From: an uncultured Prevotella sp.
GTDB taxonomy: Bacteria > Bacteroidota > Bacteroidia > Bacteroidales > Bacteroidaceae
Length of the DNA stretch: 36,848 nt
Assembly (NCBI GenBank): GCA_934229335.1
Contig: CAKQDQ010000013.1
Coordinates: 1-36,848, forward strand
Reading direction: 5' to 3'
A model generated the notes under the pieces. It was not told the origin of the DNA and ran no database searches. It saw only the letters and a list, made by a program, of their open reading frames with translations. This document shows, piece after piece, positions 8,376 to 16,654 of the stretch (position 1 is the stretch's first letter; every line of letters begins with the position of its first letter). The position numbers and the translations under genes were made by a program.

Positions 8376-9503
8376 TTAAATCGTATAACTACGTTTATGC
8401 TCTATACCAGTACTATTTTCTCTTCGAGCAATAAACCAGTTTATAACTATATGTATAATTACGAACAGTACTACGTCTGCAACGATAATCAACGTCTGAC
8501 TTAGGTATGAGGCAATAAAATAGTTAGACAGTATAAATACAACTGACATTAAAAGTATTACTATCATTGTCATATGCCCAGTCAACCCTGCACGTAACAG
8601 TTTATGATGAATATGGTTTTTATCAGGAAGGAATGGATTTCTACCGTCTCTTATACGTGAGGCAAAAACACGAACTACATCAAACATAGGTATAACAAGA
8701 GTACTTATGGCTACTATTCCCACATTATGAAATTCACTGTTCCAAACAGGATTACGTTGCCAGAAATGCAACACAAGAAACGCTAAAGTAAAACCTAATG
8801 TCAGCGATCCTGCATCTCCCATAAAAGTTTTATACTTCTTATTGACAACATTGAAATAAAAGAATGCCATTACTACGCCAAGATATCCTACAGACAACAT
8901 GGCCCACACAACATCCCCAACAATTAAACACAAAATCGCAATCATTGTCAAAGATATGCATGATAAACCTGATGCCAAACCATCAATTCCATCTATTAGG
9001 TTCATCGCATTAGTAACATATACAACCATAAGAACTGTCACTGGCATTCCAACCCACCATGGCACTGCATCCAGATAAAAAACATGCGAAAAATCTGCAA
9101 CCCATAGACCGCTTACGCACAGTATAGTAGCACTGAGTATTTGTATCATGAATTTTACTTTATACCCAACACCATGAATATCGTCATAAATACCTATCGT
9201 ATAAAGCATCATAACACCTGCCATATATGCAAAGAAATGTTGAGCAATTGTTCCATTACATATATTCTCTATGTCATACCCTAGTCGTAGTAGAACTACA
9301 ATCACAATAGATGTCGTTATTGAAACGACAGGAAGAAACAATACTCCACCAACACGTGGGACAGGGAACTGATGTATTTTTCGTGCATCAGGAACATCAA
9401 AAAGATGCAATTCCTTTGATAAGTTAACAAGGTATGGAGTTAAGAATAATCCTAAGATACTTGTTAGAAAAAATATAAAAAATAGTATAGTTAAAGTTAA
9501 CAT
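8376..9503 (-). CDS. wecA: WecA/TagO-type polyprenyl-phosphate sugar-1-phosphate transferase
   Basis: 375-residue polytopic membrane enzyme of the MraY/WecA (PNPT) superfamily. It transfers a HexNAc-1-phosphate from UDP-HexNAc to undecaprenyl phosphate and so starts lipid-linked glycan assembly. Family motifs are in order: DARKIHQFPVPRVGG in the first cytoplasmic loop, NAMNLIDGIDGLASG, FMGDAGSLTLGF, and the basic DKNHIHHKLLRAGL loop. About ten to eleven hydrophobic helices are visible. It faces away from the polysaccharide operon and diverges from the monotopic initiator at 9619, so the cluster carries two unrelated initiating enzymes. GlcNAc is the usual substrate in the family, but specificity is not proven here. 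Confidence 0.9.
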   Translation of the reverse strand: MLTLTILFFIFFLTSILGLFLTPYLVNLSKELHLFDVPDARKIHQFPVPRVGGVLFLPVVSITTSIVIVVLLRLGYDIENICNGTIAQHFFAYMAGVMMLYTIGIYDDIHGVGYKVKFMIQILSATILCVSGLWVADFSHVFYLDAVPWWVGMPVTVLMVVYVTNAMNLIDGIDGLASGLSCISLTMIAILCLIVGDVVWAMLSVGYLGVVMAFFYFNVVNKKYKTFMGDAGSLTLGFTLAFLVLHFWQRNPVWNSEFHNVGIVAISTLVIPMFDVVRVFASRIRDGRNPFLPDKNHIHHKLLRAGLTGHMTMIVILLMSVVFILSNYFIASYLSQTLIIVADVVLFVIIHIVINWFIARRENSTGIEHKRSYTI

Positions 9504-9618
9504 AATTTGGTCTTTTATTATAAATAAACGAACAAACTGACGATTTATTGTATTTTATACATCAATACAATAAAATCAATTCAATTACGTTTTATACATA
9601 CAACTTTATATACAATAT

Positions 9619-10233
9619 ATGGTACGTAATAAAAATAAAAAACTATTATACAGAAACTACTTAAAAAGGATAATTGACATTATAATATCCGCAATATGTC
9701 TCATCCTTTTTCTACCTTTATTTATTTTATGTTCTATTCTCATCTATATCGAGGATGGAACACCCATTATTTTTTCACAGGAACGTATAGGTAAAGGTGG
9801 CAATCCCTTCTATATTCTAAAATTTCGCACTATGAGACCTAATTGCGAGCAATTAGGTCCGCAACTCTCTAATCTTGAAAATGATCCTCGACTTACCCGT
9901 ACTGGCAAATGGCTAAGAGTACACCATTTAGACGAATTACCTCAACTTTGGAACGTCTTTGTTGGTGATATGTCATTCATTGGTTATCGACCAGAGAGAA
10001 AATTCTTTATTGAAAAGATTATTAAGCATGACTCACGCTATTCTATGCTTTATGATATAAGACCAGGCGTTACCAGTTATGCGACACTCTATAATGGTTA
10101 TACTGACACGATGGAGAAAATGTTAGTACGTTTAGACCTTGACCTGTACTATTTAGAAAAACAGTCTTTTTCCTTAGATGTAAAAATTCTTTGGCTGACT
10201 TTTTACCATATCATAATAGGCAAGAAGTTCTAA
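9619..10233 (+). CDS. Monotopic phosphoglycosyl transferase (bacterial sugar transferase)
   Basis: 204-residue PglC/WbaP-C-type initiator (PF02397 family). It has a single N-terminal hydrophobic re-entrant segment (about residues 19-42, IIDIIISAICLILFLPLF) and then the catalytic module: FSQERIGKGGNPFYILKFRT, NDPRLTRTGKWLR, and the Asp-Glu dyad D105-E106 in HHLDELPQLWNVFVGDMSF, then IGYRPERKFF. It transfers a phospho-sugar, often a diNAc-bacillosamine, FucNAc-like or Gal/Glc unit, to undecaprenyl phosphate. The size is typical of the small PglC form with no extra membrane domain. The 115 bp upstream, shared with the divergent wecA, are very AT-rich without a full promoter match. A strong hairpin terminator follows. 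Confidence 0.92.
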   Translation: MVRNKNKKLLYRNYLKRIIDIIISAICLILFLPLFILCSILIYIEDGTPIIFSQERIGKGGNPFYILKFRTMRPNCEQLGPQLSNLENDPRLTRTGKWLRVHHLDELPQLWNVFVGDMSFIGYRPERKFFIEKIIKHDSRYSMLYDIRPGVTSYATLYNGYTDTMEKMLVRLDLDLYYLEKQSFSLDVKILWLTFYHIIIGKKF

Positions 10234-10268
10234 ATCACTTGTTACACTACAGGAATTAACATATAAAA

Positions 10269-10306
10269 AAGACCGCACATAGGGCTTCTGCCTTCTGTGC
10301 GGTCTT
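10269..10306. terminator. Bidirectional hairpin terminator
   Basis: Perfect 11-bp stem AAGACCGCACA (10269-10279) / TGTGCGGTCTT (10296-10306) with a 16-nt loop. Read on the minus strand it is followed by TTTTTTATAT, a good U-tract for ending malate dehydrogenase. On the plus strand it is followed by GTTGTTTG and ends the sugar transferase gene. The two genes converge on it. Confidence 0.9.
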
Positions 10307-10351
10307 GTTGTTTGTTGGGTAATGCTATATAAGTTTCAGTCGAAACGAATA

Positions 10352-11344
10352 TTAGAGGTTAGGGTTGAGGGTCTTCCAATCCTCAACGGCTGGGATTATG
10401 CCGAGAGAGATAATCTCGTCGCGCATCTTCTGAAGGTGCTCGTATGAAGAGTTAAGAGCAGCCATCTCTTCTGCTGTACCCTCTGGCTTAGTGAAGCTAA
10501 CACCGTTAGCATCGATAGTAGAAGGCATAGCCATCATAACGTTCTTGTATCCGCACTTGTCGCAGTTTACGTAACAACCAGCAGGGAGAGTGAACTTAGC
10601 GCCACCCATAGCAGCCTCAATCATCTTCACAGCCTGATATGCAGGGCTCTGGAATGAAGAACGTCCACGGAGCTTGATGATGTTAGAACCACCCTGAATA
10701 GTATTGTGCTTGATTTCAGCCCAACGCTCAGCAGAAAGATTCATCTCAGAGAGAGGCTTACCGTCAATCTTTACCTGTGATGCGAATACAGCCATCTGCT
10801 CACCGTGACCACCGTATGTGTGTGCACCAGTAACCTTGTCCTGCTGTACGCCGAACTCCATAGCGAGCTGCTGCTGCAGACGCGTAGAGTCGAGGGCAGC
10901 GAGAGAAGTCATCTGATTTGGCTTCAGACCAGAGTGGATAAGAGCAGTAAGAGCAGTAACGTCAGCAGGGTTAAAGATAACTACAACGTGCTTAACGTCT
11001 GGGCAATATTCCTTAATGAAGTCACCGAACTGAGCTGCGATCTGGCAGTTACCCTTGAGAAGGTCCTCACGAGTCATACCCTCCTTACGTGGAGCACCAC
11101 CTGAAGAGATGATGTACTTAGCACCAGTGAAAGCAACCTTTGGATCTACTGTCCAAGTGATGTTAGCACCAGGGAAAGCGCAGTGTGCCATCTCATCTGC
11201 TACACCGTGTACACCTGGCTCAAAGATATCATAGAGACAAATGTTAGGTGTAAGACCAAGCATAAGTGCTGACTGAACCATGTTTGAGCCAATCATACCA
11301 CCGGCTCCAACGATAACGAGTTTCTCGTCTGTCAAAAACTTCAT
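10352..11344 (-). CDS. mdh: Malate dehydrogenase
   Basis: 330-residue NAD-dependent malate dehydrogenase, which interconverts malate and oxaloacetate in the cytoplasmic reductive/fumarate branch used by Bacteroidales. The NAD-binding fold starts with VIVGAGGMIGSNM (Gly-rich loop at 13-19). IFNPADV, ALDSTRLQQQLA (substrate Arg) and HTYGGHGEQMAVF (catalytic His) follow. It belongs to the Bacteroidetes-type long MDH group rather than the E. coli type. The start ATG at 11344 lies 55 nt from a TAATTTTG -7 element on the minus strand. Codon choice is more GC-rich and uniform than in the capsule genes, as expected for a highly expressed enzyme. It is monocistronic and ends at the hairpin at 10269-10306. 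Confidence 0.95.
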   Translation of the reverse strand: MKFLTDEKLVIVGAGGMIGSNMVQSALMLGLTPNICLYDIFEPGVHGVADEMAHCAFPGANITWTVDPKVAFTGAKYIISSGGAPRKEGMTREDLLKGNCQIAAQFGDFIKEYCPDVKHVVVIFNPADVTALTALIHSGLKPNQMTSLAALDSTRLQQQLAMEFGVQQDKVTGAHTYGGHGEQMAVFASQVKIDGKPLSEMNLSAERWAEIKHNTIQGGSNIIKLRGRSSFQSPAYQAVKMIEAAMGGAKFTLPAGCYVNCDKCGYKNVMMAMPSTIDANGVSFTKPEGTAEEMAALNSSYEHLQKMRDEIISLGIIPAVEDWKTLNPNL

Positions 11345-11398
11345 AATTCTAAAAAATAATTAATAGTGTTATTATCCTTATTTTTACTTTTCCTCTTG

Positions 11399-11406
11399 CA
11401 AAATTA
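11399..11406 (-). promoter_or_regulatory. Partial promoter (-7 element) for mdh
   Basis: On the minus strand this reads TAATTTTG, a full match to the Bacteroidetes -7 consensus TAnnTTTG, about 55 nt before the mdh start. The -33 position about 20 nt upstream reads TTTC rather than TTTG, so only the downstream half is convincing. Confidence 0.6.
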
Positions 11407-11445
11407 GTAAAAAATCTATTATTACGGAAATTATTTTGCATTTCT

Positions 11446-11477
11446 TTTGTCTCTACAACGAAATAACACTAACTTTG
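11446..11477 (+). promoter_or_regulatory. Bacteroidetes-type promoter for the aminopeptidase
   Basis: TTTG at 11446-11449, a 20-nt spacer, then TAACTTTG at 11470-11477. This matches the TTTG-N19-21-TAnnTTTG consensus exactly. It would start transcription near 11484, about 25 nt before the ATG at 11509, and it favours that start over the TTG at 11497. Confidence 0.8.
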
Positions 11478-11508
11478 CAAAGTCCATTTTGCAAAATTGT
11501 TAAGTAGT

Positions 11509-13287
11509 ATGAATAATATAGAAAAACGTTTAGAGGCATTGCGCCATGAAATGCGCGCTGAGAGTATTGATATTATTATATTCCCCAGTACTGACCCTCA
11601 TAACAGCGAGTACCCAGCCCCCCATTGGCAGTCTCGACAGTGGATTAGTGGTTTTACGGGTTCTGCTGGCACTGCGGTCGTTACGCTTACAGAGGCTGCC
11701 CTGTGGACGGACTCACGTTATTTTCTTCAGGCGGCACAGCAGTTGGAGGGCAGTGGCTTCCAACTCATGAAGGAGGGACTGGCTTATACACCTACTATTA
11801 TACAGTGGATAATGCGTAAGTTGTCCTCATACGGGGGTAACTGCGTTGCCGTTGACGGCATGGTGATGAGTTATGAGGAAGTAAACGATATGCGGTCAGC
11901 ACTTCAGTGCATAGGTGCTACGGTACGTACCAACTACGATGCTATGAAGATGATATGGAAAGACCGTCCTGCCGTGCCGACTGGCGAGATACGTGTTCAT
12001 CCTATTAAATACGCTGGCGAGAGCGTTTCGCATAAGATTGAGCGTATAAGGGAGACACTGAGAGAGCAAGGTTGCCAAGCACACGTTACCACAGACCTAA
12101 TGAATATCGCTTGGGTTATGAACCTGCGTGGTTGCGATGTGGCTTATACACCAGTCTTTATGGCTTTCCTTTACGTCAGCATGGATAGCGTATGCCTGTT
12201 TGTTGGCAACAACTGTTTATCTGACGAGGCTATGGAACTGATGCAAGAAGCAGGGGGATGCGTGCTGCAATACCGTGCCTTTGCCGATTTCCTCACCTAT
12301 CATCGTGAGGAACGCATACTGTGTGACGGTAGTACTACTTGTTATACTCTTTTCAACATCATTAAGAACAACACTCTCGATGCACCATCACCCATCACGG
12401 CAATGAAGGCAGTAAAGAATAGTGCGGAGATTGAAGGCTTCCGTCAGTCAATGCTGCGCGATGGTGTAGCAATGGTGAAGTTCCTTCGTTGGCTGAAGCC
12501 TGCCGTTGAAGAGGGTGGGCAAACAGAGATTAGCGTCAGTGACAAACTTGAGAGTCTGCGTGCCGCACATCCTATGTTCGAGGAACTTTCTTTTGGAACT
12601 ATCGCAGGATATAACGCCCATGGTGCGATAGTGCATTACTCTGCGACAAAGGAGTCTGATGCTCCTCTCATGCCAGAGGGACTGATACTAATAGACAGTG
12701 GTGCGCAGTATGCCGACGGAACGACAGACATCACGCGTACCATTGCCCTTGGACCTGTTACCAATGAGATGCGCAAGGCTTACACCTTGGTATTGAAGGC
12801 TAACATTGCCCTTGCCACATTGCAGTTTCCTGACGGCAGCACAGGAACGCAGATTGATGCCATTGCGCGCAGCGTGGTATGGCGTGCTGGCATGAACTAT
12901 CTCCACGGCACGGGTCATGGCGTCGGTGCACATTTGGCAGTGCATGAAGGCCCTCACTCTATCCGCATGAACTGGATGCCTGCTCCGCTTCATGCAGGCA
13001 TGACGGTTACTGATGAACCCGGTCTCTATGTAGAAGGAAAGTTCGGCATACGCACAGAGAACACCATGCTGATTATTCCAGGTGACGAAACCGATTTCGG
13101 TAAATTCTTGCGTATGGAGCCATTGACGTTATGTCCTATCGACACCACTCCAATTATGTGGGAGATGCTAACATCTGTCGAAAGGCAGTGGTTGCATGAT
13201 TATCATCAAAGGGTAGCGACAGAACTTATGCCGCTCCTTGACGATGAGGGGGACAGAGAATGGTTACGCAAGAATACGGAGATTTGA
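11509..13287 (+). CDS. Xaa-Pro aminopeptidase, long three-domain M24B type
   Basis: 592-residue metallopeptidase that removes an N-terminal residue preceding proline. It has the long layout of eukaryotic XPNPEP1-like enzymes: two creatinase-like N-domains (about 1-160 and 161-310), the pita-bread M24 catalytic domain (about 310-530) and a short C-terminal extension. Metal ligands are visible in LIDSGAQYADGTTDITRT (two Asp), HGTGHGVGAHLAVHEGP (His), VTDEPGLYVEGKFG (Glu) and IRTENTML (Glu). No signal peptide is present, so it is cytoplasmic. I use ATG 11509 (MNNIEKRLEALR). A TTG four codons earlier is possible but unnecessary. The gene is monocistronic between a good promoter and a small hairpin. 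Confidence 0.92.
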   Translation: MNNIEKRLEALRHEMRAESIDIIIFPSTDPHNSEYPAPHWQSRQWISGFTGSAGTAVVTLTEAALWTDSRYFLQAAQQLEGSGFQLMKEGLAYTPTIIQWIMRKLSSYGGNCVAVDGMVMSYEEVNDMRSALQCIGATVRTNYDAMKMIWKDRPAVPTGEIRVHPIKYAGESVSHKIERIRETLREQGCQAHVTTDLMNIAWVMNLRGCDVAYTPVFMAFLYVSMDSVCLFVGNNCLSDEAMELMQEAGGCVLQYRAFADFLTYHREERILCDGSTTCYTLFNIIKNNTLDAPSPITAMKAVKNSAEIEGFRQSMLRDGVAMVKFLRWLKPAVEEGGQTEISVSDKLESLRAAHPMFEELSFGTIAGYNAHGAIVHYSATKESDAPLMPEGLILIDSGAQYADGTTDITRTIALGPVTNEMRKAYTLVLKANIALATLQFPDGSTGTQIDAIARSVVWRAGMNYLHGTGHGVGAHLAVHEGPHSIRMNWMPAPLHAGMTVTDEPGLYVEGKFGIRTENTMLIIPGDETDFGKFLRMEPLTLCPIDTTPIMWEMLTSVERQWLHDYHQRVATELMPLLDDEGDREWLRKNTEI

Positions 13288-13293
13288 TAGAAC

Positions 13294-13325
13294 AAGAATG
13301 TCGACTAACAATAGCAGACATTCTT
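13294..13325 (+). terminator. Hairpin after the aminopeptidase gene
   Basis: Perfect 9-bp arms AAGAATGTC (13294-13302) and GACATTCTT (13317-13325), loop 14 nt, starting 7 nt after the stop. No clean T-tract follows directly; the next bases are ACAATATTATTTT. It is a modest terminator candidate. Confidence 0.5.
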
Positions 13326-13335
13326 ACAATATTAT

Positions 13336-13366
13336 TTTGCAATACAATATTTTTGTTGTATATTTG
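13336..13366 (+). promoter_or_regulatory. Bacteroidetes-type promoter for the Rpn-like gene
   Basis: TTTG at 13336-13339, a 19-nt spacer, then TATATTTG at 13359-13366, an exact fit to TTTG-N19-21-TAnnTTTG. The start codon is 27 nt downstream, giving a very short leader. Confidence 0.8.
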
Positions 13367-13392
13367 CAACATCTTAACATAGATTATTTATT

Positions 13393-14394
13393 ATGCCCAA
13401 AAGATATCTTGATCCCAAAGCAGACCTTACATTTAAGAAAGTGTTTGGTGAGCATCCTGAACTTGTTATAAGTTTACTCAATGCCCTTCTTCCATTTAAT
13501 ACACCTGAAGAAGATATTAAATCTGTAGAATACTTGGCACCAGAATTGGTGCCAGACAATCCATTCCGCAAGAACAGTATTGTAGATGTAAGATGCAAGG
13601 ACCAGCGTGGCAGGCAGTTTATTGTAGAAATGCAGATGATATGGTCAAAGGAGTTCATGCAACGTGTGATGTTCAACTCTGCCAAAGCATACGTTCGCCA
13701 ACTTGACCGTAACGAAAACTACGAACTGTTAGAGCCAGTCTATTCATTGAATCTCGTTAATGATATATTCGAGAAGGATATACCCGAATACTATCATTAC
13801 TACCGTATGGTGCACGAAATGTACTCTGATAAAGTGATTGATGGTCTCCACTTAATATTTGTAGAATTACCCAAATTCAAACCACATAACTTCTCCGAGA
13901 AGAAGATGCAAGTGCTTTGGCTTCGTTACCTTACGGAAATCGAAGAAAAAACGCGTAACGTTCCGCAAGAACTGCTTGACAACCCTGACATAAACAAGGC
14001 CTTAACCGTTGTAGAAGAATCAGCCTACTCTGATGCCCAACTCCTTGGCTACGATAAGTTCTGGGATATCATACGTACTGAAAAGACTTTATATAACGGC
14101 GCCTTGCGTAAAGGATATGCAGAAGGCATGGAGAAAGGCATGGAGAAAGGCATGGAGAAAGGTATGGAGAAAGGTATGGAGAAAGGCATGGAGAAAGGCA
14201 TGGAGAAAGGTATGGAGAAAGGTATGGAGAAAGGTATGGAGAAAGGCATGGAGAAAGGTATGGAGAAAGGTAGAGAAGATGAAAAACTCAAAACGATAGA
14301 GTCCATGCTTGCAGAGCATTTACCAATAGAAGTCATCGCCAAGTGTGTACGTCTCACCGTTGACGAGATAAATGATATAATAAATAAATCGTAA
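13393..14394 (+). CDS. Rpn-type PD-(D/E)XK nuclease family protein with GMEK repeats
   Basis: 333-residue member of the PDDEXK_2 / Rpn (recombination-promoting nuclease, putative transposase) family. The N-terminal signature is DPKADLTFKKVFGEHPE. The nuclease core shows D65 in SIVDVRCKD and the E79-x-Q81 variant in FIVEMQM, with a Lys-rich helix after it. The middle (about 100-240) has the usual YSLNLVNDIF and HLIFVELPKF segments. Residues 245-292 are twelve exact GMEK repeats, followed by a short helical C-terminus (about 293-333). Family members commonly carry charged G-x-x-K or E-G-x-x-x-G repeat tails. It has its own promoter and terminator and no transposon ends, so it is a stand-alone gene. 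The role (DNA cleavage, RecA-independent recombination or defence) is not shown by sequence alone. Confidence 0.88.
   Translation: MPKRYLDPKADLTFKKVFGEHPELVISLLNALLPFNTPEEDIKSVEYLAPELVPDNPFRKNSIVDVRCKDQRGRQFIVEMQMIWSKEFMQRVMFNSAKAYVRQLDRNENYELLEPVYSLNLVNDIFEKDIPEYYHYYRMVHEMYSDKVIDGLHLIFVELPKFKPHNFSEKKMQVLWLRYLTEIEEKTRNVPQELLDNPDINKALTVVEESAYSDAQLLGYDKFWDIIRTEKTLYNGALRKGYAEGMEKGMEKGMEKGMEKGMEKGMEKGMEKGMEKGMEKGMEKGMEKGMEKGREDEKLKTIESMLAEHLPIEVIAKCVRLTVDEINDIINKS
14125..14268 (+). repeat. 12 x 12-bp minisatellite inside the Rpn-like gene
   Basis: Twelve back-to-back copies of GGYATGGAGAAA. The only variation is one synonymous C/T at the third base (order C C C T T C C T T T C T). Each copy encodes GMEK. 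Because 12 is a multiple of three, gain or loss of copies by slippage changes tail length without frameshift. The repeat also keeps other frames open, which produces spurious overlapping reading frames. Confidence 0.97.
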
Positions 14395-14457
14395 AATGTA
14401 CGGAGAATCCCAATAGACAGGTTACATTCATCGTCTACAATTAAAAATAATAAAGAA

Positions 14458-14502
14458 AAACATTCCCGGCAAGATCACTATTGACTCTTTCCGGGAATGT
14501 TT
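14458..14502. terminator. Bidirectional hairpin terminator
   Basis: Perfect 12-bp stem AAACATTCCCGG (14458-14469) / CCGGGAATGTTT (14491-14502), loop 21 nt. It lies between the converging Rpn-like gene (plus) and the nitroreductase gene (minus). On the minus strand it runs into TTTTTCTTTATTATT, a good terminator tail. Confidence 0.88.
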
Positions 14503-14570
14503 GTAATATGCGATAATGCTAAAACGAGGTAATCTATCACCTCTTTATATTTATATCCTGCTTGAACAAA

Positions 14571-15227
14571 TTATTTCTGTATACCCCAAGTAATTTTCTT
14601 AGTGTCCCATTTGTCTTTGGGATGTAAAGGCTCGTCAGGATAACCTATGATTATGCCGTTAAGCGGTATCAGATTGCCTGGGAGTTTTAGTGTTCTTGAG
14701 ATGCCCATCACCTTTTTCTGAATAGGATAGATGGTTGTCCAGCAAGCACCTAAGCCCATAGCGTTGGCAGCAAGTAATATGTTCTCAGAGACAGCAGAAA
14801 GGTCTTGTATCCACAGTTCACGACCTTGACCATCTGCCATGCGAGTAGTATCGGCACAAACAAAGATGAAGAGTGGCGTCTTCTTAATGTCTTCAGCATG
14901 ATACTTGTTAGATGCCGCATACATTTCTATGTCTTTTTGGTCTTTCAAAACCACGAAATGCCAGGGTTGCAAGTCACCAGATGTTGGCGCTGCCATACCT
15001 GCACGAAGTAATGCCTCAATCTTAGCATCTTCTACAGGTTGCTGCTTAAACTTACGAACGCTTGTTCTTGAAAATATATTCTGAAATACTGCTGCCGCAG
15101 ATGCGTCGTTACCTATTGCTTTTTCTACTGCTTCTGGTATGATAACGGTATTTGTTGTCTGACCATATACCGAAGCAATGCTTGCGACTGCTATCGCAGC
15201 CACAAGCAAAGACTTTAGTTTATTCAC
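14571..15227 (-). CDS. Exported nitroreductase-family flavoprotein
   Basis: 218-residue protein with an N-terminal signal peptide (MNKLKSLLVAAIAVASIASV, probable cleavage after YG at residue 22) and then a complete nitroreductase domain. FMN-contact motifs are RTSVRKF (54-60), PTSGDLQPWHF (81-91) and MGLGACWT (157-164), and the C-terminus keeps the IIIGYPDEP strand. Most relatives are cytoplasmic NAD(P)H-FMN reductases, so a secreted form is unusual. It begins 29 bp after the second DUF4374-like gene on the same strand with no terminator between, so it is the last gene of the TonB-receptor operon. A plausible role is reduction of an iron-siderophore or other imported ligand in the periplasm; this is inference, and the electron donor there is unknown. 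Confidence 0.85.
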   Translation of the reverse strand: MNKLKSLLVAAIAVASIASVYGQTTNTVIIPEAVEKAIGNDASAAAVFQNIFSRTSVRKFKQQPVEDAKIEALLRAGMAAPTSGDLQPWHFVVLKDQKDIEMYAASNKYHAEDIKKTPLFIFVCADTTRMADGQGRELWIQDLSAVSENILLAANAMGLGACWTTIYPIQKKVMGISRTLKLPGNLIPLNGIIIGYPDEPLHPKDKWDTKKITWGIQK

Positions 15228-15256
15228 AAATAAAACTAAATTAAAATAAAAAGGAT

Positions 15257-16591
15257 TTACTTCTTTAGAATTGTTATAGCCTTTAGCAGGTTTGCATTGC
15301 TAAATGTCATAAACGCAGTAGCTACACCGGTGTTGGCATCAATCTTATAAATAGTTGGCACTACAGTAGATGCTGTTGCGCGTGTGGTAGACTTGCCACC
15401 ATGATTCCAACCACCTCCAGCAGAACCAGAGTCGCTACCAGAACCACCACTCATGCTTGTTGGAGCAGCAACAGGCAGATAGTAAGCACCATCATAACCG
15501 TCACCCCAACCTAAAGATACGCTTGTAGGGTCTGGCAAACCTGTAACCCAAGTAAGAGTTTGTGCTTCCATGTCAACTACAGCCATCTTACCAGATGCCG
15601 CCATATTACCATACTGAGTCTTGTCAAGATAGAACTCCAGAAGGAACTTGCTGCCGCTGATATGGAATGCCTTACGGAAACGATAGCCATCAGCCTTGCT
15701 GAATATGTTAAACTTATAGTCTTTGTCAAACTCTGTCTCGCCTTTCTTGATGCGCAATGCGCCAACCTTGCTGTCTTTGGCACTTGAACCTGAGAATACA
15801 TAGACATTGCCGTTATCATCTGTACCGCTCTGTGTATAGCGAACAGAACGCATAGCACCAACAGATGTACCGATACGGTCGTCATACAGCACCTTCTTTA
15901 TATTGAGACTATAGTCACAAATAGCCACTACGGCAGAGTCACGGTTGCTATAGTTCAATACCATTGCTACCTGATTGTTACCCATATCCACAATGTTGGA
16001 GATGTTAGGGTTCACCTCATCAATAGCATACTGTGGCAAGTTGATAGAGATATTGTTGCCTGCACCCGTAGCGTCTACAACCATAGCGTATGGTGAACTT
16101 ATTTGAGCTGCATAAGAATAGTTGCCGAAAGTACCAGTGTTACCAAAGGCAGTCACTTTAACAGGACTTCCTACTTCAACCAACTTACCATTTTCGACCT
16201 TGTAACTATGAAGACCAGCCTGCTTGTCTCCTAAGCCTTCTGCAGACGCGCCACGGGCATATACATAACCTGTAAAGACACCACTTGTCTGATTGTACGT
16301 CATCTGTGTAAAACTATCAAAACACTTTGCGGCATCTTCGGCACCGTAGACGTTTTCGTTGTTCTTGGCTGTAGACAAGTCATTGTAGATCTTCATGTAT
16401 GCTCCGCCTGACAGGTCTGTTTCTACGTCGCCTGCTGTTACTATGAAACTTAGATCTTTCGGATCTACCTTCGTCGGTTCGCTTGTTCCTGGTTGTCCGT
16501 TTCCTTGTGTTGGTTCATCGTCAGAGCATGATGTGAATGTCATGCAAGTTGCGAGCGCGACAAGCGCTGTTGAGTAAAATAATTTCTTCAT
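15257..16591 (-). CDS. DUF4374-like (XusB-like) surface lipoprotein, copy 2
   Basis: 444-residue lipoprotein. The start at 16591 (MKKLFYSTALVALATC) is preferred over the longer in-frame Met at 16624, because it puts a proper signal and lipobox in place, with Cys22 in MTFTSCSDDEP. A Gly/Pro/Glu-rich linker follows, then a beta-rich body consistent with a propeller. Near residue 310, FRKAFHISGSKFLLEF and MAVVDMEAQTLTWVTGLP match the same segments of its neighbour, so the two are paralogs. A Gly/Ser-rich loop (about 395-412) interrupts the C-terminal blade. DUF4374-type proteins include the siderophore-binding XusB of Bacteroides; the ligand here is not known. It lies 63 bp after copy 1 and 29 bp before the nitroreductase gene. 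Confidence 0.75.
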   Translation of the reverse strand: MKKLFYSTALVALATCMTFTSCSDDEPTQGNGQPGTSEPTKVDPKDLSFIVTAGDVETDLSGGAYMKIYNDLSTAKNNENVYGAEDAAKCFDSFTQMTYNQTSGVFTGYVYARGASAEGLGDKQAGLHSYKVENGKLVEVGSPVKVTAFGNTGTFGNYSYAAQISSPYAMVVDATGAGNNISINLPQYAIDEVNPNISNIVDMGNNQVAMVLNYSNRDSAVVAICDYSLNIKKVLYDDRIGTSVGAMRSVRYTQSGTDDNGNVYVFSGSSAKDSKVGALRIKKGETEFDKDYKFNIFSKADGYRFRKAFHISGSKFLLEFYLDKTQYGNMAASGKMAVVDMEAQTLTWVTGLPDPTSVSLGWGDGYDGAYYLPVAAPTSMSGGSGSDSGSAGGGWNHGGKSTTRATASTVVPTIYKIDANTGVATAFMTFSNANLLKAITILKK

Positions 16592-16654
16592 TTTGTTTCT
16601 TTTTGGATTTATATTATAATTCAATAATTTTCTTTCAGCAATACTACTTGTGGT

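Noticed and set aside
1..10233. A phosphonate (2-aminoethylphosphonate) capsule pathway.
   Set aside because: The fusion protein and LicD are compatible with it, but no PEP mutase or phosphonopyruvate decarboxylase gene is in the window, so I leave it as an alternative only.
14125..14268. Tandem direct repeats as a possible CRISPR array.
   Set aside because: Units are 12 bp and contiguous with no spacers, and they are translated in frame. This is a coding minisatellite.
14033..14357. Long overlapping reading frames on both strands through the GMEK array (for example repeated KAWRK or FSMPFSIP peptides).
   Set aside because: They stay open only because the 12-bp repeat unit has no stop in those frames. 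They have no family sequence outside the array and overlap a well-supported gene.
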